Notes: generated by a model not told the origin, from the letters alone. A DNA stretch of 8,568 bases from Candidatus Omnitrophota bacterium (GCA_023247285.1 JAHFGU010000057.1:1-8568); one strand, 5' to 3'. Positions 1 to 6,196 are shown, counted from the first letter of the stretch. Made by a program: numbers and translations.

Positions 1-18
1 CGCTCCTGACGCAAGCGG

Positions 19-34
19 GGCGCCGGAGGGCGCC
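19..34 (+). promoter_or_regulatory. GC hairpin presenting the dnaG ribosome-binding site
   Basis: Two copies of the self-complementary hexamer GGCGCC (19-24 and 29-34) flank GGAG (25-28). In RNA they would form a 6-bp all-GC stem with the Shine-Dalgarno core GGAG as a four-base loop, 4 nt after which dnaG begins. The remaining G's of the GGAGGG site (29-30) are in the stem. Seen: the exact repeat and its position. Inferred: the fold partly occludes ribosome loading and keeps primase low. In so GC-rich a genome a short stem like this could be incidental. Confidence 0.45.
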
Positions 35-37
35 GCA

Positions 38-1798
38 ATGCCCTTGATTCCAGACCACCTCATCGATGAGATCCAGGCCCGGGCCGACATCGTGGACGTC
101 ATCGGCCGGTACGCGCCGTTGACGCGCGCCGGGCAGCACTACAAGACATGCTGCCCGTTCCATCAGGAGCGGACGCCTTCGTTCATGGTCAATACGCAGA
201 AACAGATCTTTCATTGCTTCGGATGCGGGGTAGGGGGCAACGTCTTCAGCTTTCTCATGCGCCATGAGCGGCTGACGTTTCCTGAGGCCGTGCGGCAGCT
301 GGCCGACCAGGTGGGTGTGCGCCTGCCGGACGCCGCCGGGGTCGACCGCAGCGCGCCGCTGTTCGAGCTGCTGGAAAAGGTGACCGGCTATTTTGAGCGA
401 TGGTTGCAGGACGCGGCCAGGGGCAAGGCGGCCAAGAGCTACCTGCTGTCGCGTGGCGTCTCTGACGAGACGCGCGCCCGCTACCGCCTGGGTTTTGCCC
501 CGGCAGGATGGGACCACCTGCTCACGGCGGCTACGGCCGCCGGGGTGTCTCCCGAGCAGCTCGAAGCTGCGGGGCTGGTCATCCCGGGCCGCACGTCGCG
601 CTACGATCGGTTTCGCAACCGCCTGATCTTTCCCATTATGGATGTGCGGGGCCGCGTGGTCGGGTTCGGCGGCCGCAGCTTGGACGGCCAGGAGCCGAAA
701 TATCTGAACAGCCCGGAGACCGCGGTCTATTCCAAGAGCCGCCAGCTCTTCGGGCTGCCGCAGGCGAAGGACGCGCTGGTCAGCGGCAAGACCGCCATCG
801 TCGTCGAGGGTTATTTCGACTGCCTGGTGCTGGTCAACGCCGGCATCGCGCCCGTCGTCTCGCCGCTGGGCACCGCGTTCACGACAGAGCACGCGCGCCT
901 GCTGCGCCGGTATGTCGAGACGGTCATCCTCGCGTTTGATCCAGACGCCGCCGGCGAGCAGGCCACCTTGCGGGGCATTGATCTGCTGGTCGAAGCCGAC
1001 CTGCGCGTGCGCGTGGCCGAGCTGCCCTCCGGGATTGATCCGGACGAGTGCCTGCGCGCCTCCGGGGTCGCGCGCTTCCGGCAGCGGCTTGAGGACAGCG
1101 CCAGCGTGATCGAGTTCCTGCTGCAGACGGCCCGTCGCCGCTATCCGCTGCGGACGACGGAGGAAAAGGTCCAGGCGGCGCAATTCGTGTTGCCGACGAT
1201 CGCTAAGGTGCCGAATGCCATCCTGCGGCGCGAATACGCGCGCCTGGTGGCGCAGCGGATCGATGTGGACGAGGCCGCGGTCACCGAAGAACTGCGCAAG
1301 GTCCAGCCTCGCAGAATGATCTCACCGGTTGCGGTGTCGGCACGACCGGCGCAACCAGGGGCCCAAGGGCCCGAGCGGCTGTTGGTGGCGCTGACGTTGG
1401 AGGATCCGTCGCGCTGGCAGAGGACCGGCTTGCGCGTGGAGGATATCACCGATGCTGCGCTGCGCAGGATCCTTGCGGTGGTCTGCGGGCTGCACGCGGC
1501 CGGCCATCCGGTCACGCCGGCGCACGTCGTGTCGCGCGTCAGTCAAGATGGGTTGGACGCCGCGGTGAGCGGGCTGGCGGAACTGGCCCAGGCGTCGCCG
1601 GACCAGGAGGCGGCGTTCGCGGATTGCGTCCGTCGGGTGCAGGCCAGCGCGCGCGCGCGGGAGCAGACGCGGTTGCGGCAACAGATTCGGGCGGCCGAGG
1701 AGGCCGGGCAGGACATCGAGGTCCAGCGGTTGCTGGGCCAGTATCAGCGGATGCTCGGCACAAGACAGCGCACGGCCGGGGCACTGGCCAACGCGTAG
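38..1798 (+). CDS. dnaG: DNA primase DnaG
   Basis: Synthesises the RNA primers for chromosome replication, working with the replicative helicase at the fork. The 586-aa length is normal for bacterial DnaG. The N-terminal CHC2 zinc finger has ligands C39, H42, C60 and C63, inside the family-typical stretches [11 protein letters not shown] and FHCFGCG. The central RNA-polymerase core ends in a TOPRIM domain (about 252-340) with E257 in VVEGYFD, D301 and D303 in the FDPD motif, and D334/D336 in GIDPDE; these are the metal-binding acids. FDPD replaces the FDGD of E. coli. The last ~140 residues are helical and charged, as in the helicase-binding domain, with a proline/glutamine-rich linker near 430-445. 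The start follows GGAGGG (25-30) at 7-nt spacing. rpoD follows after 11 nt, so the two are almost certainly co-transcribed, as in the widespread dnaG-rpoD operon. Confidence 0.98.
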   Translation: MPLIPDHLIDEIQARADIVDVIGRYAPLTRAGQHYKTCCPFHQERTPSFMVNTQKQIFHCFGCGVGGNVFSFLMRHERLTFPEAVRQLADQVGVRLPDAAGVDRSAPLFELLEKVTGYFERWLQDAARGKAAKSYLLSRGVSDETRARYRLGFAPAGWDHLLTAATAAGVSPEQLEAAGLVIPGRTSRYDRFRNRLIFPIMDVRGRVVGFGGRSLDGQEPKYLNSPETAVYSKSRQLFGLPQAKDALVSGKTAIVVEGYFDCLVLVNAGIAPVVSPLGTAFTTEHARLLRRYVETVILAFDPDAAGEQATLRGIDLLVEADLRVRVAELPSGIDPDECLRASGVARFRQRLEDSASVIEFLLQTARRRYPLRTTEEKVQAAQFVLPTIAKVPNAILRREYARLVAQRIDVDEAAVTEELRKVQPRRMISPVAVSARPAQPGAQGPERLLVALTLEDPSRWQRTGLRVEDITDAALRRILAVVCGLHAAGHPVTPAHVVSRVSQDGLDAAVSGLAELAQASPDQEAAFADCVRRVQASARAREQTRLRQQIRAAEEAGQDIEVQRLLGQYQRMLGTRQRTAGALANA

Positions 1799-1809
1799 GG
1801 GGACTTAGG

Positions 1810-3396
1810 ATGGCAGAGATCAGCAAGCGAAAGCCCATCAGTGAGCGCCTCGCGCATGTGCTGACGGTGGGTCGGGACAAAGGGCGCCTCACCTACGATG
1901 AGCTCAATCACCTCTTGCCGGAGGACGTCGCTTCGCCTGAGGAAATCGAAGAGCTGCTCACCCTGCTTGGCAAGGAAAACATCGAAATCGTGGACAAGCC
2001 GTCGTCTCCCGCCGCCTCGCGGTTGGAGGAGCGGGAAGAGAAGGAGCAGCGCGAGGAGGAGGTCGAGCTCGCGGAGATCGGCCAGCTCGACGATCCGGTG
2101 AAAATGTACCTGCGCCAGATGGGCCAGATCTCGCTGTTGACGCGCGAGCAGGAATTGACGCTGGCCAAGCAGATCGAGGCCGCCGAGCTCGCCTATCGCG
2201 ACGCGGTCCTTCGGTTGCCGATCGCCCGCCGCGAGATTCTCCGGTTGACGGACCTGCTCATTGAGGGCGAGCTGAATCCGGAAGACTATTCGAAGGACGA
2301 TCCGAACCTGAAGCGCGAGGAGCTCGTCGAGCAGCTCATCGGTTTGCGCAAGCGCCTGCGCAAGGCGCGCAGCAAGGCCAAGGCGCGCAAGGTCATCGAC
2401 GGCTATCATCTGACGATTAAGGCCATCGAGTGGATCGTGGCGCAGACCAAACGGTACGCGCGGGCGGTCGAGGCCGCCGAGCGGCACATCCAGCAGGTCA
2501 AGCGCGCGCGCCGGCCGGGCGCCGCCGCGAGGTTGCGTGAGCTGCGCGCGCGGCGGGAGGAACAGCTGCGGCTCTTGGGGGGGGCGCCGGAAGTCCTCCG
2601 GGCGGCCCTGAAGATCATCAACCAAAAAGAAACCGAGTACACGCGCACCAAGAAAGCGCTGGTCGAGGCGAACCTGCGGCTGGTCGTCAGCATCGCCAAG
2701 AAGTACACCAACCGCGGCCTATCGTTTCTGGACTTGATCCAGGAAGGCAACATCGGGCTGATGAAAGCTGTGGAGAAGTTCGAGTACCAGCGCGGCTACA
2801 AGTTCTCGACCTACGCCACGTGGTGGATCCGACAGGCCATCACCCGGTCCATCGCCGATCAGGCGCGCACCATCCGCATTCCGGTGCACATGACGGAGAC
2901 GATCAACAAGCTGATCCGCGTGTCCCGCGCCATCGTGCAAGAAACCGGACGCGAACCGGCGCCGGAAGAGGTGGCGCGCGCCACCGGCATCCCGGTGGAC
3001 AAGGTGCGCGGCATCCTGAAGATCGCGCAGGAGCCGATCTCGCTCCAGACTCCGATCGGGGAGGACGGGGACACGCACTTCGGGGACTTTATCGAGGATA
3101 AGCGCGCCGTGTCGCCGGCCAACGCCACCGCCTACAGCATGCTGAAGGAGCAGATTGGGGACGTGCTGGTCACCCTCTCGGATCGCGAGCGGCAGGTGCT
3201 GCTGCTGCGCTTCGGCCTGCAGGACGGCTCGCCCCGCACGCTGGAAGAGGTCGGCCAGATGTTCAACGTGACGCGGGAGCGCGTGCGCCAGATCGAGGCC
3301 AAGGCGTTGCGCAAGCTGCGCCACCCCACCCGCAGCCGCCGGCTCCGCAACTTTCTGGAACTGACTTTCTCCCAGGAGAAAGGCCCGGCGCTCTGA
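1810..3396 (+). CDS. rpoD: RNA polymerase primary sigma factor (sigma-70/RpoD)
   Basis: Housekeeping sigma factor that directs RNA polymerase to -35/-10 promoters. From the ATG at 1810 it is 528 aa. Region 1.1 is present (about 8-62, with [14 protein letters not shown]), followed by an acidic linker rich in Glu. Region 1.2 starts at [12 protein letters not shown] (94-105). A charged Arg/Lys-rich non-conserved segment spans roughly 160-260. Region 2 carries the -10 recognition and melting elements ([27 protein letters not shown] begins at 288; [15 protein letters not shown] at 332-346). Region 3 follows (about 360-440), then region 4 with the -35-binding helix-turn-helix ([20 protein letters not shown], 477-496). 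The 1810 ATG lies 6 nt after GGGGA; upstream in-frame codons overlap dnaG and are not needed. A stem-loop at 3432-3475 probably ends the operon. Confidence 0.98.
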   Translation: MAEISKRKPISERLAHVLTVGRDKGRLTYDELNHLLPEDVASPEEIEELLTLLGKENIEIVDKPSSPAASRLEEREEKEQREEEVELAEIGQLDDPVKMYLRQMGQISLLTREQELTLAKQIEAAELAYRDAVLRLPIARREILRLTDLLIEGELNPEDYSKDDPNLKREELVEQLIGLRKRLRKARSKAKARKVIDGYHLTIKAIEWIVAQTKRYARAVEAAERHIQQVKRARRPGAAARLRELRARREEQLRLLGGAPEVLRAALKIINQKETEYTRTKKALVEANLRLVVSIAKKYTNRGLSFLDLIQEGNIGLMKAVEKFEYQRGYKFSTYATWWIRQAITRSIADQARTIRIPVHMTETINKLIRVSRAIVQETGREPAPEEVARATGIPVDKVRGILKIAQEPISLQTPIGEDGDTHFGDFIEDKRAVSPANATAYSMLKEQIGDVLVTLSDRERQVLLLRFGLQDGSPRTLEEVGQMFNVTRERVRQIEAKALRKLRHPTRSRRLRNFLELTFSQEKGPAL

Positions 3397-3431
3397 GGCC
3401 CAGCGCTTCGGATCAACTGGAAAGTCCTCAG

Positions 3432-3475
3432 GAAAAAGTGTAAAGTGAGTATTTCGACCCGCTTTACACTTTTTC
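3432..3475 (+). terminator. 14-bp stem-loop after rpoD, likely terminator
   Basis: The arms GAAAAAGTGTAAAG (3432-3445) and CTTTACACTTTTTC (3462-3475) are perfect reverse complements separated by 16 nt. The stem lies 36 nt after the rpoD stop and ends in five T's, so it can act as an intrinsic terminator on + and, through its A-run, also on -. The stem is AT-rich for such a GC-rich neighbourhood. Its outermost nine base pairs (AAAAAGTGT/ACACTTTTT) are identical to those of the palindrome inside rnpB at 6073-6116, so it may belong to a dispersed repeat family rather than being a purpose-made terminator. Confidence 0.65.
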
Positions 3476-3493
3476 ATTTGATAGTGGCGCGAT

Positions 3494-3567
3494 GGGCGGT
3501 TAGCTCAGTCGGTTAGAGCGCATGCCTCACATGCATGAGGTCACAGGTTCGAGTCCTGTACCGCCCA
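3494..3567 (+). tRNA. tRNA-Val (anticodon CAC)
   Basis: Complete cloverleaf of 74 nt. The acceptor GGGCGGT (3494-3500) pairs with ACCGCCC (3560-3566), with discriminator A3567. The D arm is GCTC/GAGC (3503-3506, 3516-3519). The anticodon stem CATGC/GCATG carries loop CTCACAT with anticodon CAC at 3528-3530, reading GUG valine codons. The T arm is ACAGG/CCTGT with loop TTCGAGT. CCA is not encoded (GGT follows). No convincing promoter was found in the 97 nt between rpoD and the gene, so read-through of the hairpin at 3432-3475 or an atypical promoter may supply transcription. The T-loop and 3' acceptor strand can also pair with sequence just downstream (see the 3548-3597 repeat). Confidence 0.96.
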
Positions 3568-3597
3568 GGTTTCTCCGCCAGCGGTGCAGGACTCGAA
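3548..3597 (+). repeat. 17-bp inverted copy of the tRNA-Val 3' part
   Basis: TTCGAGTCCTGTACCGC (3548-3564; T-loop, T-stem 3' strand and acceptor 3' strand) is complementary over all 17 positions, with one G-U pair, to GCGGTGCAGGACTCGAA (3581-3597). The intervening 16 nt would form the loop. The right arm ends directly at the GGGAG ribosome-binding site of the methyltransferase gene. In a tRNA-mRNA co-transcript this stem would compete with the tRNA's own T arm and acceptor stem. Seen: the complementarity. Whether it is regulatory, a relic of integration or duplication, or a processing or termination signal is unknown. Confidence 0.8.
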
Positions 3598-3607
3598 GGG
3601 AGCGTCC

Positions 3608-4336
3608 ATGGGAAAGGGGTTGACCCGCAAAAGCCGGTTCCTCCTGGTCTATCCGCTGCTTGTCTGGCTGCTGCTGGTGGCCCGCACGACCGAACAGCAG
3701 CTCCGCCTTGGGGCCGTGTTCGTGGCCGTGGGCATGCTGATCCGCTTTTGGGCCAACGGGTACGTGGGCCACGTCAAGGTCAACTGGACGCAGAAGCAGC
3801 GGGGTGACGCGAAGATCGGGCAGCTGGTGACGGCTGGGCCCTACGCGTTTGTCCGCAATCCGCTCTACTTGGGCACGCTTGTCATCGGGGTTGGGTTCTG
3901 CCTGATCGCCGGCAACCTGTGGGTCAGCCTGGTCGCCGCGGCACTCTTTTTCATCGTCTATCGGCGCAAGATCGCGCAGGAAGAGCGGCTACTGCGCGAT
4001 GAAGTGGGCGAGCCGTTCATCGCGTACCAGGCCGCCGTCCCGCGCCTCCTGCCGAGCCGCCGGCGATACCCGGCCCGCCATGGGCGATGGAGCTGGCAGG
4101 GCATCGGCGCCAGCAAGGAATGGAAGACGATCATCTGGGTGGTGGTAGCGGTGCTGGCCCTGTACTTCCGCGAAGAACTCTTGCAAGAACGCGAGCGCCT
4201 GTTCCTGGCTCCTGAGGGGCTGAAGCGCACCGTGCTGCTCATCATCGCCTGCGTGCTGATGCTGACGGACGGGGTGGTGGAGCTGGTGGTCCGTCGCCGC
4301 CACGCGCTGCATCATGCCCATCCTGCCAGCATCTAA
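3608..4336 (+). CDS. membrane methyltransferase, isoprenylcysteine/phospholipid methyltransferase-like
   Basis: Predicted integral-membrane, S-adenosylmethionine-dependent methyltransferase of the ICMT/PEMT-like superfamily. The family signature is plain: GPYAFVRNPLYLG (77-89) followed by EERLL...GEPFIAYQAAVPRLLP (125-149), which form the cofactor pocket in solved members. Two hydrophobic helices precede it (about 11-26 and 32-48) and a long hydrophobic stretch follows the motif (about 88-118). Unusually, the protein continues past the normal family end with two further likely membrane helices (about 174-187 and 207-228) and a His-rich tail. The substrate cannot be told from sequence. The ATG at 3608 was chosen because AAGGGAG (3596-3602) lies 5 nt upstream; an in-frame GTG at 3584 lies inside the tRNA-Val inverted repeat and lacks a site. 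It stands alone between two tRNA genes. Confidence 0.85.
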   Translation: MGKGLTRKSRFLLVYPLLVWLLLVARTTEQQLRLGAVFVAVGMLIRFWANGYVGHVKVNWTQKQRGDAKIGQLVTAGPYAFVRNPLYLGTLVIGVGFCLIAGNLWVSLVAAALFFIVYRRKIAQEERLLRDEVGEPFIAYQAAVPRLLPSRRRYPARHGRWSWQGIGASKEWKTIIWVVVAVLALYFREELLQERERLFLAPEGLKRTVLLIIACVLMLTDGVVELVVRRRHALHHAHPASI

Positions 4337-4400
4337 CCTATGCTGACGCGGAGGGGGAGAACAGCGAACTCCTATCGGAACTCGGTGGGAGTGAGCGCCA

Positions 4401-4426
4401 GGAGGGAAACCCCGGTTTCCCCCTCC
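4401..4426 (+). terminator. hairpin between methyltransferase and tRNA-Met, possible terminator
   Basis: GGGAAAC (4404-4410) pairs with GTTTCCC (4415-4421) around loop CCCG, and GGA/TCC extend the stem outward after a two-base CC bulge. It sits about 65 nt after the methyltransferase stop. No T-run follows, so if it terminates transcription it is a weak or factor-assisted site. The rest of 4337-4460 shows no gene, and no convincing tRNA promoter could be identified there. Confidence 0.35.
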
Positions 4427-4460
4427 TATGGAGCGTCCCTCGTTTGACTATGGACGCGAC

Positions 4461-4532
4461 GGGCCGGTAGCTCAGTGGCAGAGCAGCTGGCTCATAACCA
4501 GTTGGTCGGTGGTTCGATTCCACCACGGCCCA
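4461..4532 (+). tRNA. tRNA-Met (anticodon CAT), elongator type
   Basis: Cloverleaf of 72 nt. The acceptor GGGCCGG (4461-4467) pairs with ACGGCCC (4525-4531) except for a G-A opposition at the base of the stem (G4467/A4525). The D arm is GCTC/GAGC; the anticodon stem GCTGG/CCAGT carries loop CTCATAA with anticodon CAT at 4493-4495; the T arm is GGTGG/CCACC with loop TTCGATT. It lacks the three G-C pairs next to the anticodon loop and the unpaired first base that mark initiator tRNA, so it is elongator Met. A tRNA-Ile whose C34 is converted to lysidine has the same gene anticodon and cannot be excluded. CCA is only partly encoded (ACC then T). The next start codon is 10 nt away. Confidence 0.93.
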
Positions 4533-4542
4533 CCTTAGGTTG

Positions 4543-5262
4543 ATGGCAGAGCAGCTTGAGCTCCTGAAAAAACTGCAGATTATCGACGGCGAGCTGCACA
4601 AGCTGCGCCGTGAACAGGACGCCAGGCCCCGGCAGCTTGAAGAGGCAAGGGCGGCGCTGGCAGCCCAGGACGCGCGCGTCAAGGCGACGGAGGCCCGCCT
4701 GAAACAGGTGCAGTTGGCGCAGAGAGAGAAAGAGATGGAGCTCCAGGGTCGCGAAGCCACCGTCAAAAAACTGCAGGGCCAACTGTTCCAAGTGAAGACC
4801 AACAAAGAATACACCGCCATGCAGCATGAGATAGACGCACTGAAGGCGGACGCATCGCTGCTTGAGGAGGCCATCCTCAAGCTGTTTGACGACATCGATC
4901 AGGCCGGCAAAGATCGGCAGCGTGAGCAGCAGGCCCTGACACAGGAGCAGGAGCGGATGCGGCAGGCGCAGGCGCGGGTAGAGCAGGAGTTGCAGACCAT
5001 CGGCGAGCAGATCGCGCAGCTGGAGCAGCAGCGCAGCGGCATTCTGCCCGATGTACCGAAGCCGGCCCTAGCCGCCTACGAACGCGTGCTGAAGATTCGG
5101 GATGGGCTGGCGCTGGTGCCGCTCGTGAACGATACCTGCGGGGGATGCAACCGCCGGCTGCCGCCCCAGGTGATCAACCAAGTCTACCTCAAAGCGGATC
5201 TCGTCAGCTGCGAGAGCTGCAATCGGATTCTGTACTTCGATGAAACCTTCTCGAAGCTGTGA
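4543..5262 (+). CDS. C4-type zinc-ribbon coiled-coil protein (COG1579 type)
   Basis: A 239-aa protein. Residues about 5-165 are a long coiled coil, rich in Glu, Gln, Lys and Arg with Leu/Ala heptads and no membrane segment. A C-terminal zinc ribbon has ligands C199 and C202 (TCGGC) and C223 and C226 (SCESC), separated by a 20-residue insert with the family-typical LPPQVINQV. This layout matches the widespread bacterial family whose gene is often next to RNase HI; its biochemical role is not settled, though nucleic-acid binding is plausible. The ATG at 4543 is preferred over the adjacent TTG (4540). It lies only 10 nt after tRNA-Met, with just AGG (4537-4539) as a weak, very close ribosome site, so tRNA 3' processing would leave an almost leaderless mRNA. 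The 3' end overlaps rnhA by 23 nt, implying translational coupling. Confidence 0.88.
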   Translation: MAEQLELLKKLQIIDGELHKLRREQDARPRQLEEARAALAAQDARVKATEARLKQVQLAQREKEMELQGREATVKKLQGQLFQVKTNKEYTAMQHEIDALKADASLLEEAILKLFDDIDQAGKDRQREQQALTQEQERMRQAQARVEQELQTIGEQIAQLEQQRSGILPDVPKPALAAYERVLKIRDGLALVPLVNDTCGGCNRRLPPQVINQVYLKADLVSCESCNRILYFDETFSKL

Positions 5263-5677
5263 GCTGATCGTTGATGGCGCTAGCCGCGGCAATCCAGGCC
5301 CAGCCGGGATCGGGGTCGTGGTCCTCGAGGGGCAGCCGGAACCCGCGCACCGGCTGGCTAAGTTCCTCGGCGAGACGACCAACAACGTCGCGGAATATCT
5401 CGCGCTGATCTACGGCGTCCAGTGGGCGCTGCACGCCGGGTACACGAGCGTCGGCATCAAGACCGACAGCGAGCTGCTGGTCCGGCAGATCCACGGGCGG
5501 TACCAGGTGCGGGACGCGACCCTGCGGCTGTTCTCCGACATCGCGAAACACTTGCTCGCGCAGTTGGCGCACTGGTCCTTGGAGCATACGCCGCGGGCGC
5601 ACACCGTGCTGGCCGACCGCTTGGCGGCCGGCGCAGCCAAGCGCCGCGCGCCGGAGGCGCTGGCGCCTGTTCTGTGA
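5240..5677 (+). CDS. rnhA: ribonuclease HI
   Basis: Cleaves the RNA strand of RNA-DNA hybrids, removing primers and R-loops in the cytoplasm. The 145-aa protein is a single RNase H fold. The four catalytic carboxylates are visible: D12 in IVDGASRGNPGPAG, E52 in TTNNVAEYLAL, D76 in KTDSELLVRQI and D126 in ADRLAAGAA. It resembles the short RNase HI type found next to zinc-ribbon genes in many bacteria and lacks an N-terminal hybrid-binding domain or a C-terminal phosphatase fusion. The start overlaps the preceding gene by 23 nt and has no clear Shine-Dalgarno site, consistent with coupled translation. The stop codon (5675-5677) abuts the first paired base of rnpB. A 6-bp hairpin, AGGCGC/GCGCCT (5655-5668), lies in its last codons. 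Confidence 0.93.
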   Translation: MKPSRSCELIVDGASRGNPGPAGIGVVVLEGQPEPAHRLAKFLGETTNNVAEYLALIYGVQWALHAGYTSVGIKTDSELLVRQIHGRYQVRDATLRLFSDIAKHLLAQLAHWSLEHTPRAHTVLADRLAAGAAKRRAPEALAPVL

Positions 5678-6181
5678 CAACCAGCCGTCAATCCTGCCCG
5701 GTCGGATGGTCGCTCCACCACGCGGTGGGGAGGAAAGTCCGAGCTCCAGCGGGCAGCGTATCCTGATAACCTCAGGACCGACTCAGGCTTCGCCATGGAA
5801 GGGCAACCTTCCGCACGGAAGCAGGGGTTGCGGATTAGAGCCACAGAGACGAGTAACCCGGCCGGAACCTTGAGGCCGGGGGACGTGAAACGCGGCAATC
5901 TCTACGCGGAGCAAGGCCAAACGGCTCGGTTTCCGATCGTTGGAATCAGGCGCCCGCCTGACCCCGCCTGGCGGGGGCCGAGAGGGTAGGCCGCAAGACC
6001 CTGGCGGCGACGCCAGGGCCAGATGGATGACCATCTCCCACCGCCCGGCGAATCTTGTACGGGAACAGTGCCAAAAAGTGTCAGGCACTTTTCTCGAAAA
6101 GTGCCTGACACTTTTTTGATCTATTGCCGGGTGGTGGGAACAAAACTCGGCTTATAGACCGACAGGATTGACGGTTGGTTG
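5678..6181 (+). ncRNA. rnpB: RNase P RNA, with an inserted palindrome in P19
   Basis: Catalytic RNA that trims tRNA 5' leaders. The 5' conserved region reads GAGGAAAGTCCGAGCTCC (from 5730). Helices assigned by hand: P1 = 5678-5696 with 6163-6181 (19 bp, one G-U), continued by 5699-5703 with 6157-6161; P2 = 5705-5711 with 6029-6035; P3 = a short 7-bp hairpin (5713-5730); P4 = 5735-5743 with 6146-6153, including the universal bulged U (T5738); P8 = 5761-5777; P18 = 5999-6018 with a GCGA tetraloop; P19 = 6036-6049 with 6126-6139 (14 bp, one G-U). CGGAGCAAGGCCAAA (about 5907) and AGATGGATGACC (6021) are further conserved blocks. Two palindromic hairpins (5946-5961, 5962-5976) fill the P16/P17 region; GGT at 5928-5930 may bind tRNA CCA. 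P9-P14 were not resolved. The P19 loop holds a 76-nt insertion (6050-6125). The mature ends are approximate. No promoter was recognised, so transcription probably continues from rnhA. Confidence 0.93.
6073..6116 (+). repeat. perfect 21-bp palindrome inserted in rnpB P19 loop (REP/MITE-like)
   Basis: The left arm (6073-6093, beginning AAAAAGTGTCAGGCACTTTT) and right arm (6096-6116) are perfect reverse complements with a 2-nt spacer. Each arm is itself a hairpin (AAAAGTG-5 nt-CACTTTT), so the DNA can form one long or two short hairpins. One extra T follows, giving TTTTTT (6112-6117). Short palindromes with GTGTCAGGCAC-like cores are familiar as dispersed elements mobilised in trans by REP-associated Y1 transposases; membership is inferred from resemblance only. 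It looks like an intrinsic terminator yet lies upstream of the 3' strands of P19, P4 and P1. Confidence 0.8.
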
Positions 6182-6196
6182 CTTCTCCGCTATACT
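6168..6196 (+). promoter_or_regulatory. sigma-70 promoter for rpsO-pnp inside rnpB 3' end
   Basis: TTGACG (6168-6173) and TATACT (6191-6196) are separated by exactly 17 nt, each matching the consensus at five of six bases. Transcription would begin near 6203, about 25 nt before the rpsO ATG. The -35 box is also the 3' strand of rnpB helix P1, so it is constrained by RNA pairing as well. This is the best promoter seen in the window. Confidence 0.75.

Noticed and set aside
1..37. End of an upstream gene at the left edge (TGA at 7-9 in one frame)
   Set aside because: Too short to tell a real stop from a chance triplet.
3463..3491. TTTACA (3463-3468) as -35 box of a tRNA-Val promoter
   Set aside because: No -10-like hexamer exists at 16-18 nt spacing; the bases are part of the stem-loop arm.
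3584..3607. GTG start at 3584 for the methyltransferase
   Set aside because: No ribosome site, position inside the tRNA-Val inverted repeat, and a good AAGGGAG precedes the ATG at 3608.
3600..4438. GGAGCGTCC occurring before the methyltransferase (3599-3607) and before tRNA-Met (4430-4438)
   Set aside because: A 9-mer repeated twice in 8.5 kb of GC-rich DNA is near chance level and the flanks do not match.
4567..4775. Repeated AAAAAACTGCAG in the zinc-ribbon gene (near 4567 and 4765)
   Set aside because: It is in frame and encodes KKLQ both times, as expected in a repetitive coiled coil.
6073..6117. The hairpin plus T-run as the true 3' end and terminator of rnpB
   Set aside because: P19, P4 and P1 3' strands, all pairing precisely with the 5' part, lie at 6126-6181, so the RNA gene must extend past it.
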